In this document: positions 43,127 through 51,532 of the stretch, in pieces
Numbering within the stretch: the stretch's first letter is position 1
How the letters are laid out: the number at the start of each line of letters is the position of its first letter
From: Nitrospirota bacterium
GTDB taxonomy: Bacteria; Nitrospirota; Nitrospiria; SBBL01; JAADHI01
DNA: 64,000 bases
Reading direction: 5' to 3'
Assembly (NCBI GenBank): GCA_029261215.1
Contig: JAJDBT010000055.1
Span: forward strand, 1-64,000
The notes under the pieces: generated by a model
Seen by the model: only the letters and a program-made list of their open reading frames with translations
Database searches by the model: none
What the model was told of the DNA's origin: nothing
Translations under genes and position numbers: made by a program

Positions 43127-43684
43127 TCAGATAGGGTCACGGGATTTGGTTGCCAGTGTTTTGATGTTTTTTTTGATGAATAACAAGGCAAGAGAACCGA
43201 CAACAGCCAGCATCCCTGCGGCATCTTGAGGCCCGGACAAAGCGTTTCGATTCATTGGGGAAACCCGTCCGCACCCGCCTCCACTTCCTCCGCCAGAAGA
43301 ACTTTCATTCGGTTGAGAGCTACCGGTCTCTGATAAAACGACTTCTTCCGCTAAAATCATTTTTCTGACCACAACGGACAAGGCACTTTCATTTGAAGAG
43401 TCATCAAACGCCGTCAACGCAAAATCATGCGCTCCTTCACTTAGGTCTTCCATCGTGAAAGAAAGCTGATTCGCGGACAAAATGATTTTTCGGGTAAACC
43501 GTGTTTTAGTGAGCGGGAAATTATTTGAATTGTCTTTATAATAAAGCACGTAACCGGCGAGATCCTGCGCATCACTCGAGAACCAAGACAAAACCGCTTG
43601 GCCCGCAAACGCAGCGGGCGGCAAAACCATCAAAAAACCTAGGATTAAAACACCGACCAACAATCGACTTAAAGAAAAAATCAT
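43127..43684 (-). CDS. Exported FN3-like protein with Gly-Cys C-terminal sorting-like tail
   Basis: From the ATG at 43684 the product is 185 aa: a signal peptide (ending PAAFAG), a fibronectin-III-like domain (AVLSWFSSDAQDLAGYVLYYK and HDFALTAFDDSSNES), then a Ser/Gly-rich linker with GGGSGGGCG, a hydrophobic segment (AAGMLAVVGSLALLFI) and a Lys-rich end. That tail resembles the C-terminal sorting class with a Gly-Cys before a membrane helix (MYXO- or JDVT-CTERM like) but does not match one exactly. The frame is open to an ATG at 43801, which would add a second hydrophobic segment; 43684 gives a clean signal peptide. It is convergent with the PEP-CTERM gene. Confidence 0.6.
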   Translation of the reverse strand: MIFSLSRLLVGVLILGFLMVLPPAAFAGQAVLSWFSSDAQDLAGYVLYYKDNSNNFPLTKTRFTRKIILSANQLSFTMEDLSEGAHDFALTAFDDSSNESALSVVVRKMILAEEVVLSETGSSQPNESSSGGGSGGGCGRVSPMNRNALSGPQDAAGMLAVVGSLALLFIKKNIKTLATKSRDPI

Positions 43685-43961
43685 CAATAACATCCAGAAT
43701 ACGAACCACAGGGTGACACAAGGGAACAAATAGAGCCATGCCTCACGACTCACCTGGAACCAAGAACCATAGTTCGCAACAACTATCGGCTCCAGCTTCA
43801 TAACATAACGAGTGAACGACTCACCACATTAAACATGGAATTTGTCACAATAGCATAACTAAAACACTTAAATTATTTAATATCTACCCATACAAGATCA
43901 ATTGGTAGATTGTTAAGGGAATCCGCTATTACCCCACTCATCCGCCAGACTCACTGCTGTT

Positions 43962-43970
43962 TGGTATAAT
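43962..43970 (+). promoter_or_regulatory. Extended -10 promoter, leaderless arrangement (M1-like/BamA gene)
   Basis: TGGTATAAT (exact TGnTATAAT) ends 6 nt before the ATG at 43977. The -35 region is poor. A leaderless mRNA is predicted, although a TAGG just before the ATG could act as a very short Shine-Dalgarno. Confidence 0.6.
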
Positions 43971-43976
43971 AGGTTA

Positions 43977-46556
43977 ATGAGACTTGTTACCAGCTTGCTT
44001 TTCATTTTTTTAATTGCCCCGCCTCTGGTCTGCGCATCCCAAAATTACGAGATTGATGCGACCTACCAACAGGAAGAACACCAGATTGTCGGCCAAGAAA
44101 AAATCACCTTCTCTAACCAAAGTACGAAACCTGTTTCAGAGCTTTATATTTTTTTATATCCGAACCTTTATCGCCGTAAGCACCCAGATCTGGATACGCA
44201 GTTCTATCGCAAGGCCTATCCCATTAATTTTAATTCTGCCGGGATTGAGATTCATTCACTTAAAGATGCCTCTGGCGAAACGCTGCCATTTTTTCCAAGT
44301 CCCTATCAAAACAGTATTATCATTAAAATCAATCTCTCCAAACCCGTAGAACCGCTTGATGACTTTGATCTTTTCATAAAATTTACGACAAAAATCCCTC
44401 AGAAATGGGGACCTTTTGGATACTATGACAATCTGATTGCCCTGCAGGGAGGCTGGTACCCCTATCTGGCCAACTTCATTGATGGAGAGTGGACCTTCCA
44501 CGATCCCCCTCAGGAAAGTCGGTATCGGATTCGATTTAATATTGAAAAAAACTTTGAAGTCATCGGATCCACGCCTCTCACCTCAAAAACAACAGAAGGA
44601 GATCTGCACAGCTACCTCTTCGAAGGGGAAAATCTCTCTTTTTTTTCTCTCTCTATCGGGGATGACTTTGTTGAATATAAAACAAGTATTGGGAAAGTGG
44701 ACATCACTTACCATGTCCTTTCAAGGGATCGGGCCTACGCAGAGCAAGTGGTTCAACTCACAGAAAATGCCCTCACCTTCTTTACCGAAGAAAGCGGAGC
44801 GCCCCCGCCAATGTTCCTTCAAATGACAAGCGCAGGCCTGTACCAGGACTTAACAACACCCGGCGACAATTTGCTCTATTTGAATACACACCTCTTCAAA
44901 GTTTTTCCAACATTAAAACGTTTTCATGAAGCCAGCCTTGCCTACGGACTCTACCGGATCATATGGAGGAAAAAACGACCTGAGGAGACCTGGTGGGTCA
45001 TTGAGTCACTTGCCCGGATTGACGCCGAAGCGTTTATGAAAAACCGTCACGGAAAAACATTCAACTTAAGTGAATGGTTAAAACCGATTGCCTTTATTCC
45101 TTTGATTGACCAAATTCTTTATTCCAATGACCTCCCGATGCGGCAGGTCTATTTTAAGGAATCGCTCAACCCCGTTGTAAGTGAAGATATTCGATTTTTT
45201 AACAATCCCCCTTCCGAAAGTCCAAGTATTTTCACGAAGCTGAGAAATTTGATCGGGGATGAGTCAATGGATCAAACGCTTTCAGCCTACCTCACTCAAA
45301 AAGATGAGGCGGCTCTTTCATTTAGAAAAATTCTGAATAAAACCACAGGAGAAGACCTCGACTGGCTGATCGACCGATGGCTGACCGTCCGAACAAAACT
45401 GGATTTTGAGTTGCTCGACATCCAGCAGGAAGAGATCAACGGCACATATCACACATCTATTGACGTTCTAAAACATGGGGAGGGCATTGAGCCGCTGCAG
45501 GTCACCGTTCGGGAGAAAAACGGATCGGTCACTCCTCTGGTCTGGGATGGCGTAGGCGATGCCCATCGTTTTGTTCTTACAACACAAACGGCGGTTCATG
45601 TCGTAGATCTTGACCCAAACAAGCTCTCAAATGATCCAAATCGACTGAATAACCGCAGTCCTCCGAAATGGAAGTTTTTGCTGGATCAATTCAATCTGAG
45701 TTACGATTTTCAAACAAAATTTCTCAGCTACAATACAGGTCTGCTTTTTCAACGGGTCTATGATACGCGAAACTGGGTTCGCCTTCAGTTTTCCCATGCG
45801 GATGCGGGTGATTCTCAACATCTCAGCTATACGCATTCCATTAAAAGAAACCACATCATCACAACAGGCCTGACCCATACAAAAACAAAAGCAGACCTTC
45901 AATTGGCACAGAAAGCCGAAGAATCCCAATTTGTTACAATTGGATACGACTTTGTCTTCCCGGATATCCCTCTTTTACCGGAATCGGTTCAACGCCTGAC
46001 CACGACATTTCCAACGTTCGATGTGGGTCTCACTTTTAACCAGGAACTGTCTTCAGGATCAACAGAACACGCGGCGCTTCTTAGGCTGAATTTAAGACGG
46101 GTTTTTTCTTTTTCCAACTACCATGAAATCGGAGGGCGTATTTTCATTGGACAATCCATAGGCCGACTTTTTGAGGACAACCGGTTTTTCCTGGGGGGTT
46201 CAAATGGCATGCGCGGATATACGCCGCTTGCTTTTGAAGGAGAGAACATGTCTCTTTTTTCCGTGGAATACCGTTTCCCGCTTTTTTATGAAACAGATAT
46301 TAATTTTCTAGGGCTCGTTCATACCCATACTTGGCAGGCTGTCCTGTTTTCGGATGCAGGCATGGTCACCGATTCTCACAATGTCTTTCGTTTTGATCAA
46401 TATAAATCAGATATCGGGTTCGGCCTCCGTTTTTTCGTAGATTTATTTGGAGTATATCCCTCTATTCTCCGGGCCGATATTGCAAAACCCATTGATGGCC
46501 CAAGAACGGACGAAGACAAAATCCACTACTACCTGAATGTCGGGCATTCATTCTAA
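43977..46556 (+). CDS. Pseudo-peptidase M1-like domain fused to a BamA/Omp85-type barrel
   Basis: This is an 859-aa exported protein. After a signal peptide (1-20) comes a domain like the N-terminal saddle of M1 aminopeptidases (YEIDATYQQEEHQIVGQEKITFSNQS; residues 22-240), then a catalytic-like helical region. The expected zinc motif HExxH is degenerate (HEASL, 317-321, second His lost), so it is probably inactive. A PDZ-like middle is followed by a C-terminal surface-antigen barrel (about 570-859): GFF/FLGGSNGMRGY (FFLGGSNGMRGYTP), EYRFPLFYETDIN, and the last strand ending HSF. A role in binding or secreting proteins at the outer membrane is inferred. Confidence 0.78.
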   Translation: MRLVTSLLFIFLIAPPLVCASQNYEIDATYQQEEHQIVGQEKITFSNQSTKPVSELYIFLYPNLYRRKHPDLDTQFYRKAYPINFNSAGIEIHSLKDASGETLPFFPSPYQNSIIIKINLSKPVEPLDDFDLFIKFTTKIPQKWGPFGYYDNLIALQGGWYPYLANFIDGEWTFHDPPQESRYRIRFNIEKNFEVIGSTPLTSKTTEGDLHSYLFEGENLSFFSLSIGDDFVEYKTSIGKVDITYHVLSRDRAYAEQVVQLTENALTFFTEESGAPPPMFLQMTSAGLYQDLTTPGDNLLYLNTHLFKVFPTLKRFHEASLAYGLYRIIWRKKRPEETWWVIESLARIDAEAFMKNRHGKTFNLSEWLKPIAFIPLIDQILYSNDLPMRQVYFKESLNPVVSEDIRFFNNPPSESPSIFTKLRNLIGDESMDQTLSAYLTQKDEAALSFRKILNKTTGEDLDWLIDRWLTVRTKLDFELLDIQQEEINGTYHTSIDVLKHGEGIEPLQVTVREKNGSVTPLVWDGVGDAHRFVLTTQTAVHVVDLDPNKLSNDPNRLNNRSPPKWKFLLDQFNLSYDFQTKFLSYNTGLLFQRVYDTRNWVRLQFSHADAGDSQHLSYTHSIKRNHIITTGLTHTKTKADLQLAQKAEESQFVTIGYDFVFPDIPLLPESVQRLTTTFPTFDVGLTFNQELSSGSTEHAALLRLNLRRVFSFSNYHEIGGRIFIGQSIGRLFEDNRFFLGGSNGMRGYTPLAFEGENMSLFSVEYRFPLFYETDINFLGLVHTHTWQAVLFSDAGMVTDSHNVFRFDQYKSDIGFGLRFFVDLFGVYPSILRADIAKPIDGPRTDEDKIHYYLNVGHSF

Positions 46557-46604
46557 TAAATTCTGAAATCCTTTCACATCTCGCCCTTTATCTTGTCTCA
46601 GTAG

Positions 46605-46633
46605 TTGACCATGATCGTCTGTCTTGTTAGAAT
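46605..46633 (+). promoter_or_regulatory. Sigma-70 promoter of queE
   Basis: TTGACC, a 17-nt spacer and TAGAAT predict a start near 46640 and a leader of about 40 nt. The TTG start of queE is at 46681. Confidence 0.6.
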
Positions 46634-46680
46634 TTGCGAATCATTCTGGAACCTAAGCACATCACCCAAGGTATTGATTT

Positions 46681-47319
46681 TTGATCAAAATCAATGAAAT
46701 CTATCAAAGCATTCAGGGGGAATCCACCTATGCGGGTCTCCCTTGCGTCTTTATCCGCACAAGCGGCTGCAACCTCCGATGCCGCTGGTGCGATACCGAA
46801 TATGCATTTGAAGGCGGAGAAACAAATTCAATTGAGCGTATTCTGGAAACCGTCGCGGACTTCGGCTGTCGTCTCGTGGAAGTCACCGGCGGAGAACCAC
46901 TCCTGCAAGAAGACACCTTTGCACTCATTTCCGCTTTGCTGGATAAAGACTATCATGTACTGATCGAGACAAGCGGGGCCATCCCGATTAAAAACCTTGA
47001 TTCACGCGCCGTCATTATCCTCGACATCAAATGTCCTGGCAGCGGAATGACAAGTACGATGCACTGGGATAACCTCAATCACTTAAAAGAACAAGATGAA
47101 GTCAAGTTTGTGATCGCAGATCAAAGCGATTACGAATGGTCCAAAACGACCATTGAAACACATCAAACATTACAGGGAAAAACGATTCATTTTTCTCCTG
47201 TTTTCGGAGAAATGGATCCTCGCCAACTGGCCGACTGGATTTTAAAAGATCGCCTGCCTGTCCGTCTTCAGATACAACTACATAAACACATCTGGGATCC
47301 AAGTATGAAAGGGGTGTAA
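46681..47319 (+). CDS. queE: 7-carboxy-7-deazaguanine synthase
   Basis: This radical SAM enzyme converts 6-carboxytetrahydropterin to CDG in queuosine synthesis (212 aa). The cluster motif is Cys30-x3-Cys34-x2-Cys37 (TSGCNLRCRWCDTEYAF), preceded by the conserved FNSIQGES-like IYQSIQGEST and followed by VEVTGGEPLLQ. The C-terminal RLQIQLHKHIW is also diagnostic. The start is TTG at 46681, with AAGG about nine bases upstream. No other queuosine gene is adjacent; pepA follows. Confidence 0.95.
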   Translation: MIKINEIYQSIQGESTYAGLPCVFIRTSGCNLRCRWCDTEYAFEGGETNSIERILETVADFGCRLVEVTGGEPLLQEDTFALISALLDKDYHVLIETSGAIPIKNLDSRAVIILDIKCPGSGMTSTMHWDNLNHLKEQDEVKFVIADQSDYEWSKTTIETHQTLQGKTIHFSPVFGEMDPRQLADWILKDRLPVRLQIQLHKHIWDPSMKGV

Positions 47320-47329
47320 AACAATCGAT

Positions 47330-48844
47330 ATGGAAATTCATGTTCAAAGCGGACGTTTAACTGAAATCGAAGGGGCCGTCTGCCTCGTCGGATATTATGA
47401 AGGAGAAGGAGCCAAAGGCACGATTGCGGCCATAGATCGCGCGCTCGGCGGAAAGATAAAAATAATTGTATCGGCAGAAACATTTAAAGGGGCATTTTTA
47501 CAGACCCTCCTGATCCGTTCCGAAGGCAAAATCGGGTTTGAACGCCTCCAGCTGGTCGGGCTTGGGAAAAGGGCAGAAATAACGGAAGACCGGCTTCGCA
47601 AGTCCGTCGGACAAGGCGTCACCGCCATTCAAAAGTTAGGACTTACCTCCATCGCAATCCACTGTGACACAAAAACCCTGGGTAAAGATACAGCAACGAC
47701 CGTGTCACAAGCCCTCATTGAAGGCTTCATGCTCAGCCTCTACGAGTGTGATCAACTCAAAACAGGCAAAAAAGAACAGAAAAAAATAAAAACCTGCACC
47801 CTCGTGATTGAGGATGAAAAAGACACGGCCTCAGTCGATGCAGGCAGTCAGCGCGGGAAAATCATTGCCGAAGGGGTCTGTCTCGCACGAGAACTTTGCA
47901 GCCTGCCCTCCAATATCGTCACCCCAAGCTATCTTGCGAATGAAGCGGCGCGGATTGCAGAATCAGACCAGATATCAATCGAAGTGCTGGAGCGTGATGA
48001 GATTAAATCGCTGGGCATGGGTGCCCTTTATGCCGTCGCACAGGGCAGCGATGAGCCGCCTAAATTTATTGTTTTAAACTATCAGGGTGCTCCGCAAGGA
48101 AAAAAGAAACGCCCGATTGCCCTCATTGGAAAATCGGTCACCTTTGATACAGGCGGAATTTCCTTAAAACCCTCTGAAAATATGGAACAAATGAAGTACG
48201 ACATGTCCGGGGGTGCGATTGTGCTGGGCGTGATGAGCATTATCGCACAGCTTAAACTGCCGATTAATATCATCGCGGTACTGCCCGCGACAGATAATAT
48301 GCCCAGTGGAAAGGCCGTACATCCCGGAGACGTGGTCACTGCACTCTCTGGAAAAACGATTGAAATCATCAACACCGACGCCGAAGGCAGGCTTTGCCTC
48401 GCGGATGCCCTGACCTATGCCACCCACTTTAAACCCACAGCCATGATCAACCTGGCCACCTTAACAGGGGCCTGTGTCGTCGCTCTGGGTCAACATGCCA
48501 TGGGCATGATGAGCAACAACCCTCGCTTAAGTTCAAAAGTTCAGGCCGCAGGTTTAGCGGTAGGCGAGCGCACATGGGAGCTCCCGCTATGGGACGATTA
48601 TTTCAACCAAATTGAAAGTGATGTCGCTGATTTAAAAAACGTCGGCGGACGCGGGGCGGGCTCCATTACTGCCGGACTTTTTTTAAAACAGTTTGTCGGT
48701 GAAATACCTTGGGTTCATCTCGATATCGCGGGAACGTCCTGGTACAACGATGCGAGACATCCATATGTTCCCAAAGGGGCCAGTGGGGTCGGAGTACGCC
48801 TTTTAGTCCAATTTTTAACAAATGAATCCAATGGGAAAAAATAA
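47330..48844 (+). CDS. pepA: Leucyl aminopeptidase (M17)
   Basis: This is a di-metal cytosolic aminopeptidase (504 aa, hexameric in the family). The active-site segments are GKSVTFDTGGISLKPSENMEQMKYDMSGGA (metal ligands Lys, Asp), the signature NTDAEGRLCLADAL and the GAGSITAGLFLKQFV helix. The N-terminal macro-like domain precedes. It ends with TAATG overlapping nagZ by one base, so the two are coupled. No Shine-Dalgarno stands out, as the start lies 11 bases after queE. Confidence 0.95.
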   Translation: MEIHVQSGRLTEIEGAVCLVGYYEGEGAKGTIAAIDRALGGKIKIIVSAETFKGAFLQTLLIRSEGKIGFERLQLVGLGKRAEITEDRLRKSVGQGVTAIQKLGLTSIAIHCDTKTLGKDTATTVSQALIEGFMLSLYECDQLKTGKKEQKKIKTCTLVIEDEKDTASVDAGSQRGKIIAEGVCLARELCSLPSNIVTPSYLANEAARIAESDQISIEVLERDEIKSLGMGALYAVAQGSDEPPKFIVLNYQGAPQGKKKRPIALIGKSVTFDTGGISLKPSENMEQMKYDMSGGAIVLGVMSIIAQLKLPINIIAVLPATDNMPSGKAVHPGDVVTALSGKTIEIINTDAEGRLCLADALTYATHFKPTAMINLATLTGACVVALGQHAMGMMSNNPRLSSKVQAAGLAVGERTWELPLWDDYFNQIESDVADLKNVGGRGAGSITAGLFLKQFVGEIPWVHLDIAGTSWYNDARHPYVPKGASGVGVRLLVQFLTNESNGKK

Positions 48845-49926
48845 TGAAACAAATACATAAAGCCGGACAACTGTTCATGGTTGGATTTGAAGGAACCACC
48901 CCTTCAAAAGAGATTAAAAGTCTAATCAAAAAATATCACATCGGCGGGGTCATTTTATTTTCTCGGAACATTGAACACCCTGATCAGGTTGCTGAATTAA
49001 CGGCATCTCTTCAAGCCCTCTCGCCCGATGCACCGCTCCTGATTGGCATCGATCAGGAAGGCGGCCGAATTTCGAGGCTACCGCCGCCTTTTACGCAATT
49101 TCCTGCAGCAAGAACCATTGGACGCTGCGATTCGGTTCCCTTGACCTACCGCAATGCGGAAGCCCTGTCGCGCGAACTGCTTTCCGTTGGCATCAACATG
49201 AATTTTGCGCCGGTTCTCGATATCAATACAAATGCTCAGAACCCCATTATTGGGGACCGTGCCTTCGGGGCCAATCCAACGATTGTTTCAAAACATGGAT
49301 TGGCGACAATTGCCGCCATGCTGGATCAAAGAATCATTCCTTGTGGCAAACATTTTCCAGGTCACGGGGATACGGATCAGGATTCACATAAAACACTACC
49401 CGTGGTGAAGCTTGCCACAAGCAAAATGACCGACCGGGAACTACGACCATTTTTACACGCAATCGAAAACAGGCTGCCCTGCATCATGACGGCACATATC
49501 TGTTGTCATGCCTTTGACCAGGATCTTCCCGCTTCCCTCTCAAAAAATATCGTCACGACCCTCTTAAGAGAGACGATGAAGTATGATGGCGTCGTCGTCA
49601 CGGACGATTTGGAAATGAAGGGAATCACGGAGCACCTTACCGTAGCGGAAGCCGCAGTCAAAGCGGTCTTGGCAGGCTCAGATCTTTTGCTCGTCTGTAA
49701 AACGCCCGCACTGCAGATTGAAGCCATTGAGGCCGTCAATGCTTCAATCGAAAAAGGAGATATTTCCAAGGGCCGATTAAACCAATCCCTTGAACGAATC
49801 ATCTCACTCAAGGGACACTTTATTCTGAATCGCCCACAACTTGACCTGGTGGCCTTGCGCCGGGTTGTCGGCTCAGAAACCCACAAAGACCTGGTTGATT
49901 CAATCGAGCGGCGAGGAGAAGGCTGA
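48844..49926 (+). CDS. nagZ: Beta-N-acetylhexosaminidase (GH3)
   Basis: This GH3 enzyme releases GlcNAc from cell-wall fragments in peptidoglycan recycling (360 aa). Signature segments are LIGIDQEGGRISRL, the catalytic-loop KHFPGHGDTDQDSHKTLP (His/Asp dyad), and VVTDDLEMKGI, where the Asp is the nucleophile. No signal peptide, so cytoplasmic like NagZ. Translationally coupled to pepA. A weak hairpin with an interrupted stem (49926-49953) follows the stop. Confidence 0.93.
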   Translation: MKQIHKAGQLFMVGFEGTTPSKEIKSLIKKYHIGGVILFSRNIEHPDQVAELTASLQALSPDAPLLIGIDQEGGRISRLPPPFTQFPAARTIGRCDSVPLTYRNAEALSRELLSVGINMNFAPVLDINTNAQNPIIGDRAFGANPTIVSKHGLATIAAMLDQRIIPCGKHFPGHGDTDQDSHKTLPVVKLATSKMTDRELRPFLHAIENRLPCIMTAHICCHAFDQDLPASLSKNIVTTLLRETMKYDGVVVTDDLEMKGITEHLTVAEAAVKAVLAGSDLLLVCKTPALQIEAIEAVNASIEKGDISKGRLNQSLERIISLKGHFILNRPQLDLVALRRVVGSETHKDLVDSIERRGEG

Positions 49927-50073
49927 GGCATTTCCGACATCACTGTCGTGCCTTTAGCCTATTTCAGGCCAGACATTTCTGATCATTTCAAGTCATTATT
50001 TCGTATTTTACACTCTATTTTTTAAGCATCCCTAAAGGTTTTTCCCTACCCCTCCGATAAGACTACTTAAGGA

Positions 50074-50112
50074 GAAATAACGGGAACGCCACGCTCATCT
50101 CCCCGTTATTTC
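50074..50112. other. Hairpin-forming inverted repeat before a lipoprotein gene
   Basis: An 11-bp perfect stem (GAAATAACGGG at 50074-50084 with CCCGTTATTTC at 50102-50112) and a 17-nt loop lie 31 bases before the ATG at 50144. No T run follows on either strand, so it looks more like an mRNA leader structure or operator than a terminator. Confidence 0.6.
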
Positions 50113-50143
50113 AAAACATCTTTGAAGAATCTGGGGGAATGAA

Positions 50144-50539
50144 ATGAGAATAAAATATTTACCCTTCCTGCATTTTGTCTTTTTTTCGCTGCTCTTCTTT
50201 TCGATATCGGGATGCGGAGAGCAAGCCTCTGCAGGAAAATCCGGGCTTTTTATTGACGATTCAACACAAACATTTTTAAAAACCGAATTTGATGACACAA
50301 AAGACTGCGGAAACTTTGAAAACGGCGAGTTTGAGAATATATCCGTAATGATCATGCCTCCCACCTTTCCCTGCAAACATTATGCGGGCGGATGCAGCGG
50401 GGAATATATAAACCCCAACCACCTGAAGGTCGGCTCGCTCTATGTTTGGAGACACGAAGTCATTCATTACCTCCTGGATCTAAATCAGGGGGATCCGGAT
50501 GCCGCACACAACAGCGCACTCTTTAAAACATGTATATAA
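50144..50539 (+). CDS. Small lipoprotein with HExxH zinc-protease-like motif
   Basis: This is a 131-aa lipoprotein. The lipobox SISGC gives Cys24. Near the C-terminus His104-Glu105-Val-Ile-His108 (HEVIHYLL) is a perfect HExxH motif with a further His at 122 (AAHNSALF) as possible third zinc ligand. Four other Cys (55, 77, 84, 130) could form disulfides. I do not recognise the family, and the chain is short for a peptidase, so it could be a minimal metallopeptidase-like domain or a metal binder. GGGGGA lies just before the ATG, and a leader hairpin lies upstream. Confidence 0.7.
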   Translation: MRIKYLPFLHFVFFSLLFFSISGCGEQASAGKSGLFIDDSTQTFLKTEFDDTKDCGNFENGEFENISVMIMPPTFPCKHYAGGCSGEYINPNHLKVGSLYVWRHEVIHYLLDLNQGDPDAAHNSALFKTCI

Positions 50540-50559
50540 ATGAGGTCGGGGAAGGGCTT

Positions 50560-50832
50560 TTACTCTAAAACGACAGCAATCGTCCCATCATCCTGATCCA
50601 CAACCGGCATCGATTTATTACAATGCGGGCATTTCACGTAGACAAGGTTGTCAAAGAGACCGATACTGTAGTGATTTACCAGGAGGTCAAACTCTTTTTT
50701 ACAGGCCGGACATGCGGAAAGGTAGCGCTTTAGGAAATGCCTAACTTCTGTTTGTATCCCGTAAATTTGACTTTGTAACCGAAGTACCTCTGCTTCAAGG
50801 TGGTCGATCCGCTTTTCTAGAGCCTCAGACAT
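50560..50832 (-). CDS. Coiled-coil plus zinc-ribbon protein
   Basis: This is a 90-aa protein (from the ATG at 50832). An N-terminal helix with heptad pattern (LEKRIDHLEAEVLRLQSQI) leads to a zinc ribbon with Cys-x2-Cys pairs CPAC and CPHC, then a basic-to-acidic tail. It is likely a small regulatory or adaptor protein. An ATG at 50841 exists, but it overlaps the -10 hexamer of the promoter, and 50832 is 7 nt after that hexamer. No Shine-Dalgarno is present, so a leaderless start is likely. Confidence 0.72.
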   Translation of the reverse strand: MSEALEKRIDHLEAEVLRLQSQIYGIQTEVRHFLKRYLSACPACKKEFDLLVNHYSIGLFDNLVYVKCPHCNKSMPVVDQDDGTIAVVLE

Positions 50833-50839
50833 GGCGCGC

Positions 50840-50868
50840 ATGATAATCTAATCGAAAGGTCGTGTCAA
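50840..50868 (-). promoter_or_regulatory. Sigma-70 promoter with leaderless arrangement (zinc-ribbon gene)
   Basis: On the minus strand a perfect TTGACA, a 17-nt spacer and TATCAT are followed by exactly 7 nt before the ATG at 50832. Confidence 0.75.
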
Positions 50869-50904
50869 TTCCCAAAATCATGTGATCATTTAGAGGAATT
50901 TCCC

Positions 50905-50933
50905 TTGTTTTTTATTTCCAGGATCGTTATCAT
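50905..50933 (+). promoter_or_regulatory. Sigma-70 promoter of the 145-aa membrane protein gene
   Basis: TTGTTT, a 17-nt spacer and TATCAT predict a start near 50940, about 25 bases before the ATG at 50966. It is divergent from the promoter at 50840-50868. Confidence 0.5.
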
Positions 50934-50965
50934 AGTCGTCTTTTGAAAAACCTTAATCGAGACCT

Positions 50966-51403
50966 ATGCAAGAACATCTAGAAGTTAAAACCAAGCCCGC
51001 AATTCACGAAGTGCCTCAGGAAAAACCCCAAGCACAGATTATTGACCAAAAGGACCTTGCTGTTCTTTGGGCAATCGGTATTCTGGTCTCTCTTTTGCTC
51101 TCCTTTGCGGGCGCATCCTGGCAGCCTGCACGCTATGAAGCTCAGCTGAGTACCAGTGTCGATCCGACAGAATCACGCGTGGAAAACAGCCAAAACAAAA
51201 TGGTCGCGGATGCCCTTAACGACGGAACCATTGAGTACGATCCATCAATGGATGCATTGATTAAACTCAAACCCGCCTATTACATTGTTTTTCTGGATGT
51301 CATGCGACTCTCGCTCTTTCCAACAGGGCCATTGGTGATTATCAGTCTCCTCATCAGAAAATCCGTCCAAAAATATAAAATGAATACGGCAGAAAAAAGC
51401 TGA
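50966..51403 (+). CDS. Membrane protein of unknown function (145 aa)
   Basis: I do not recognise this family. Two hydrophobic segments (about residues 30-50 and 105-128) flank a soluble middle (SWQPARYEAQLSTSVDPTES...). The N-terminus is hydrophilic and Lys/Pro-rich. A weak GAG precedes the ATG. It stands 130 bases before the MsbA-like exporter and may or may not be co-transcribed with it. Confidence 0.6.
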   Translation: MQEHLEVKTKPAIHEVPQEKPQAQIIDQKDLAVLWAIGILVSLLLSFAGASWQPARYEAQLSTSVDPTESRVENSQNKMVADALNDGTIEYDPSMDALIKLKPAYYIVFLDVMRLSLFPTGPLVIISLLIRKSVQKYKMNTAEKS

Positions 51404-51532
51404 TTCGGATCACCCCAGAAGGTACGCTGTTTTATTCAATCCTTACAGAAAATGGGCTTAGCTTTGGGTTTCTCTCTACTAAAAAAGCCCAACAGGACCA
51501 CGCATTGAAATCACAGTCTCTTATGGGAAATC

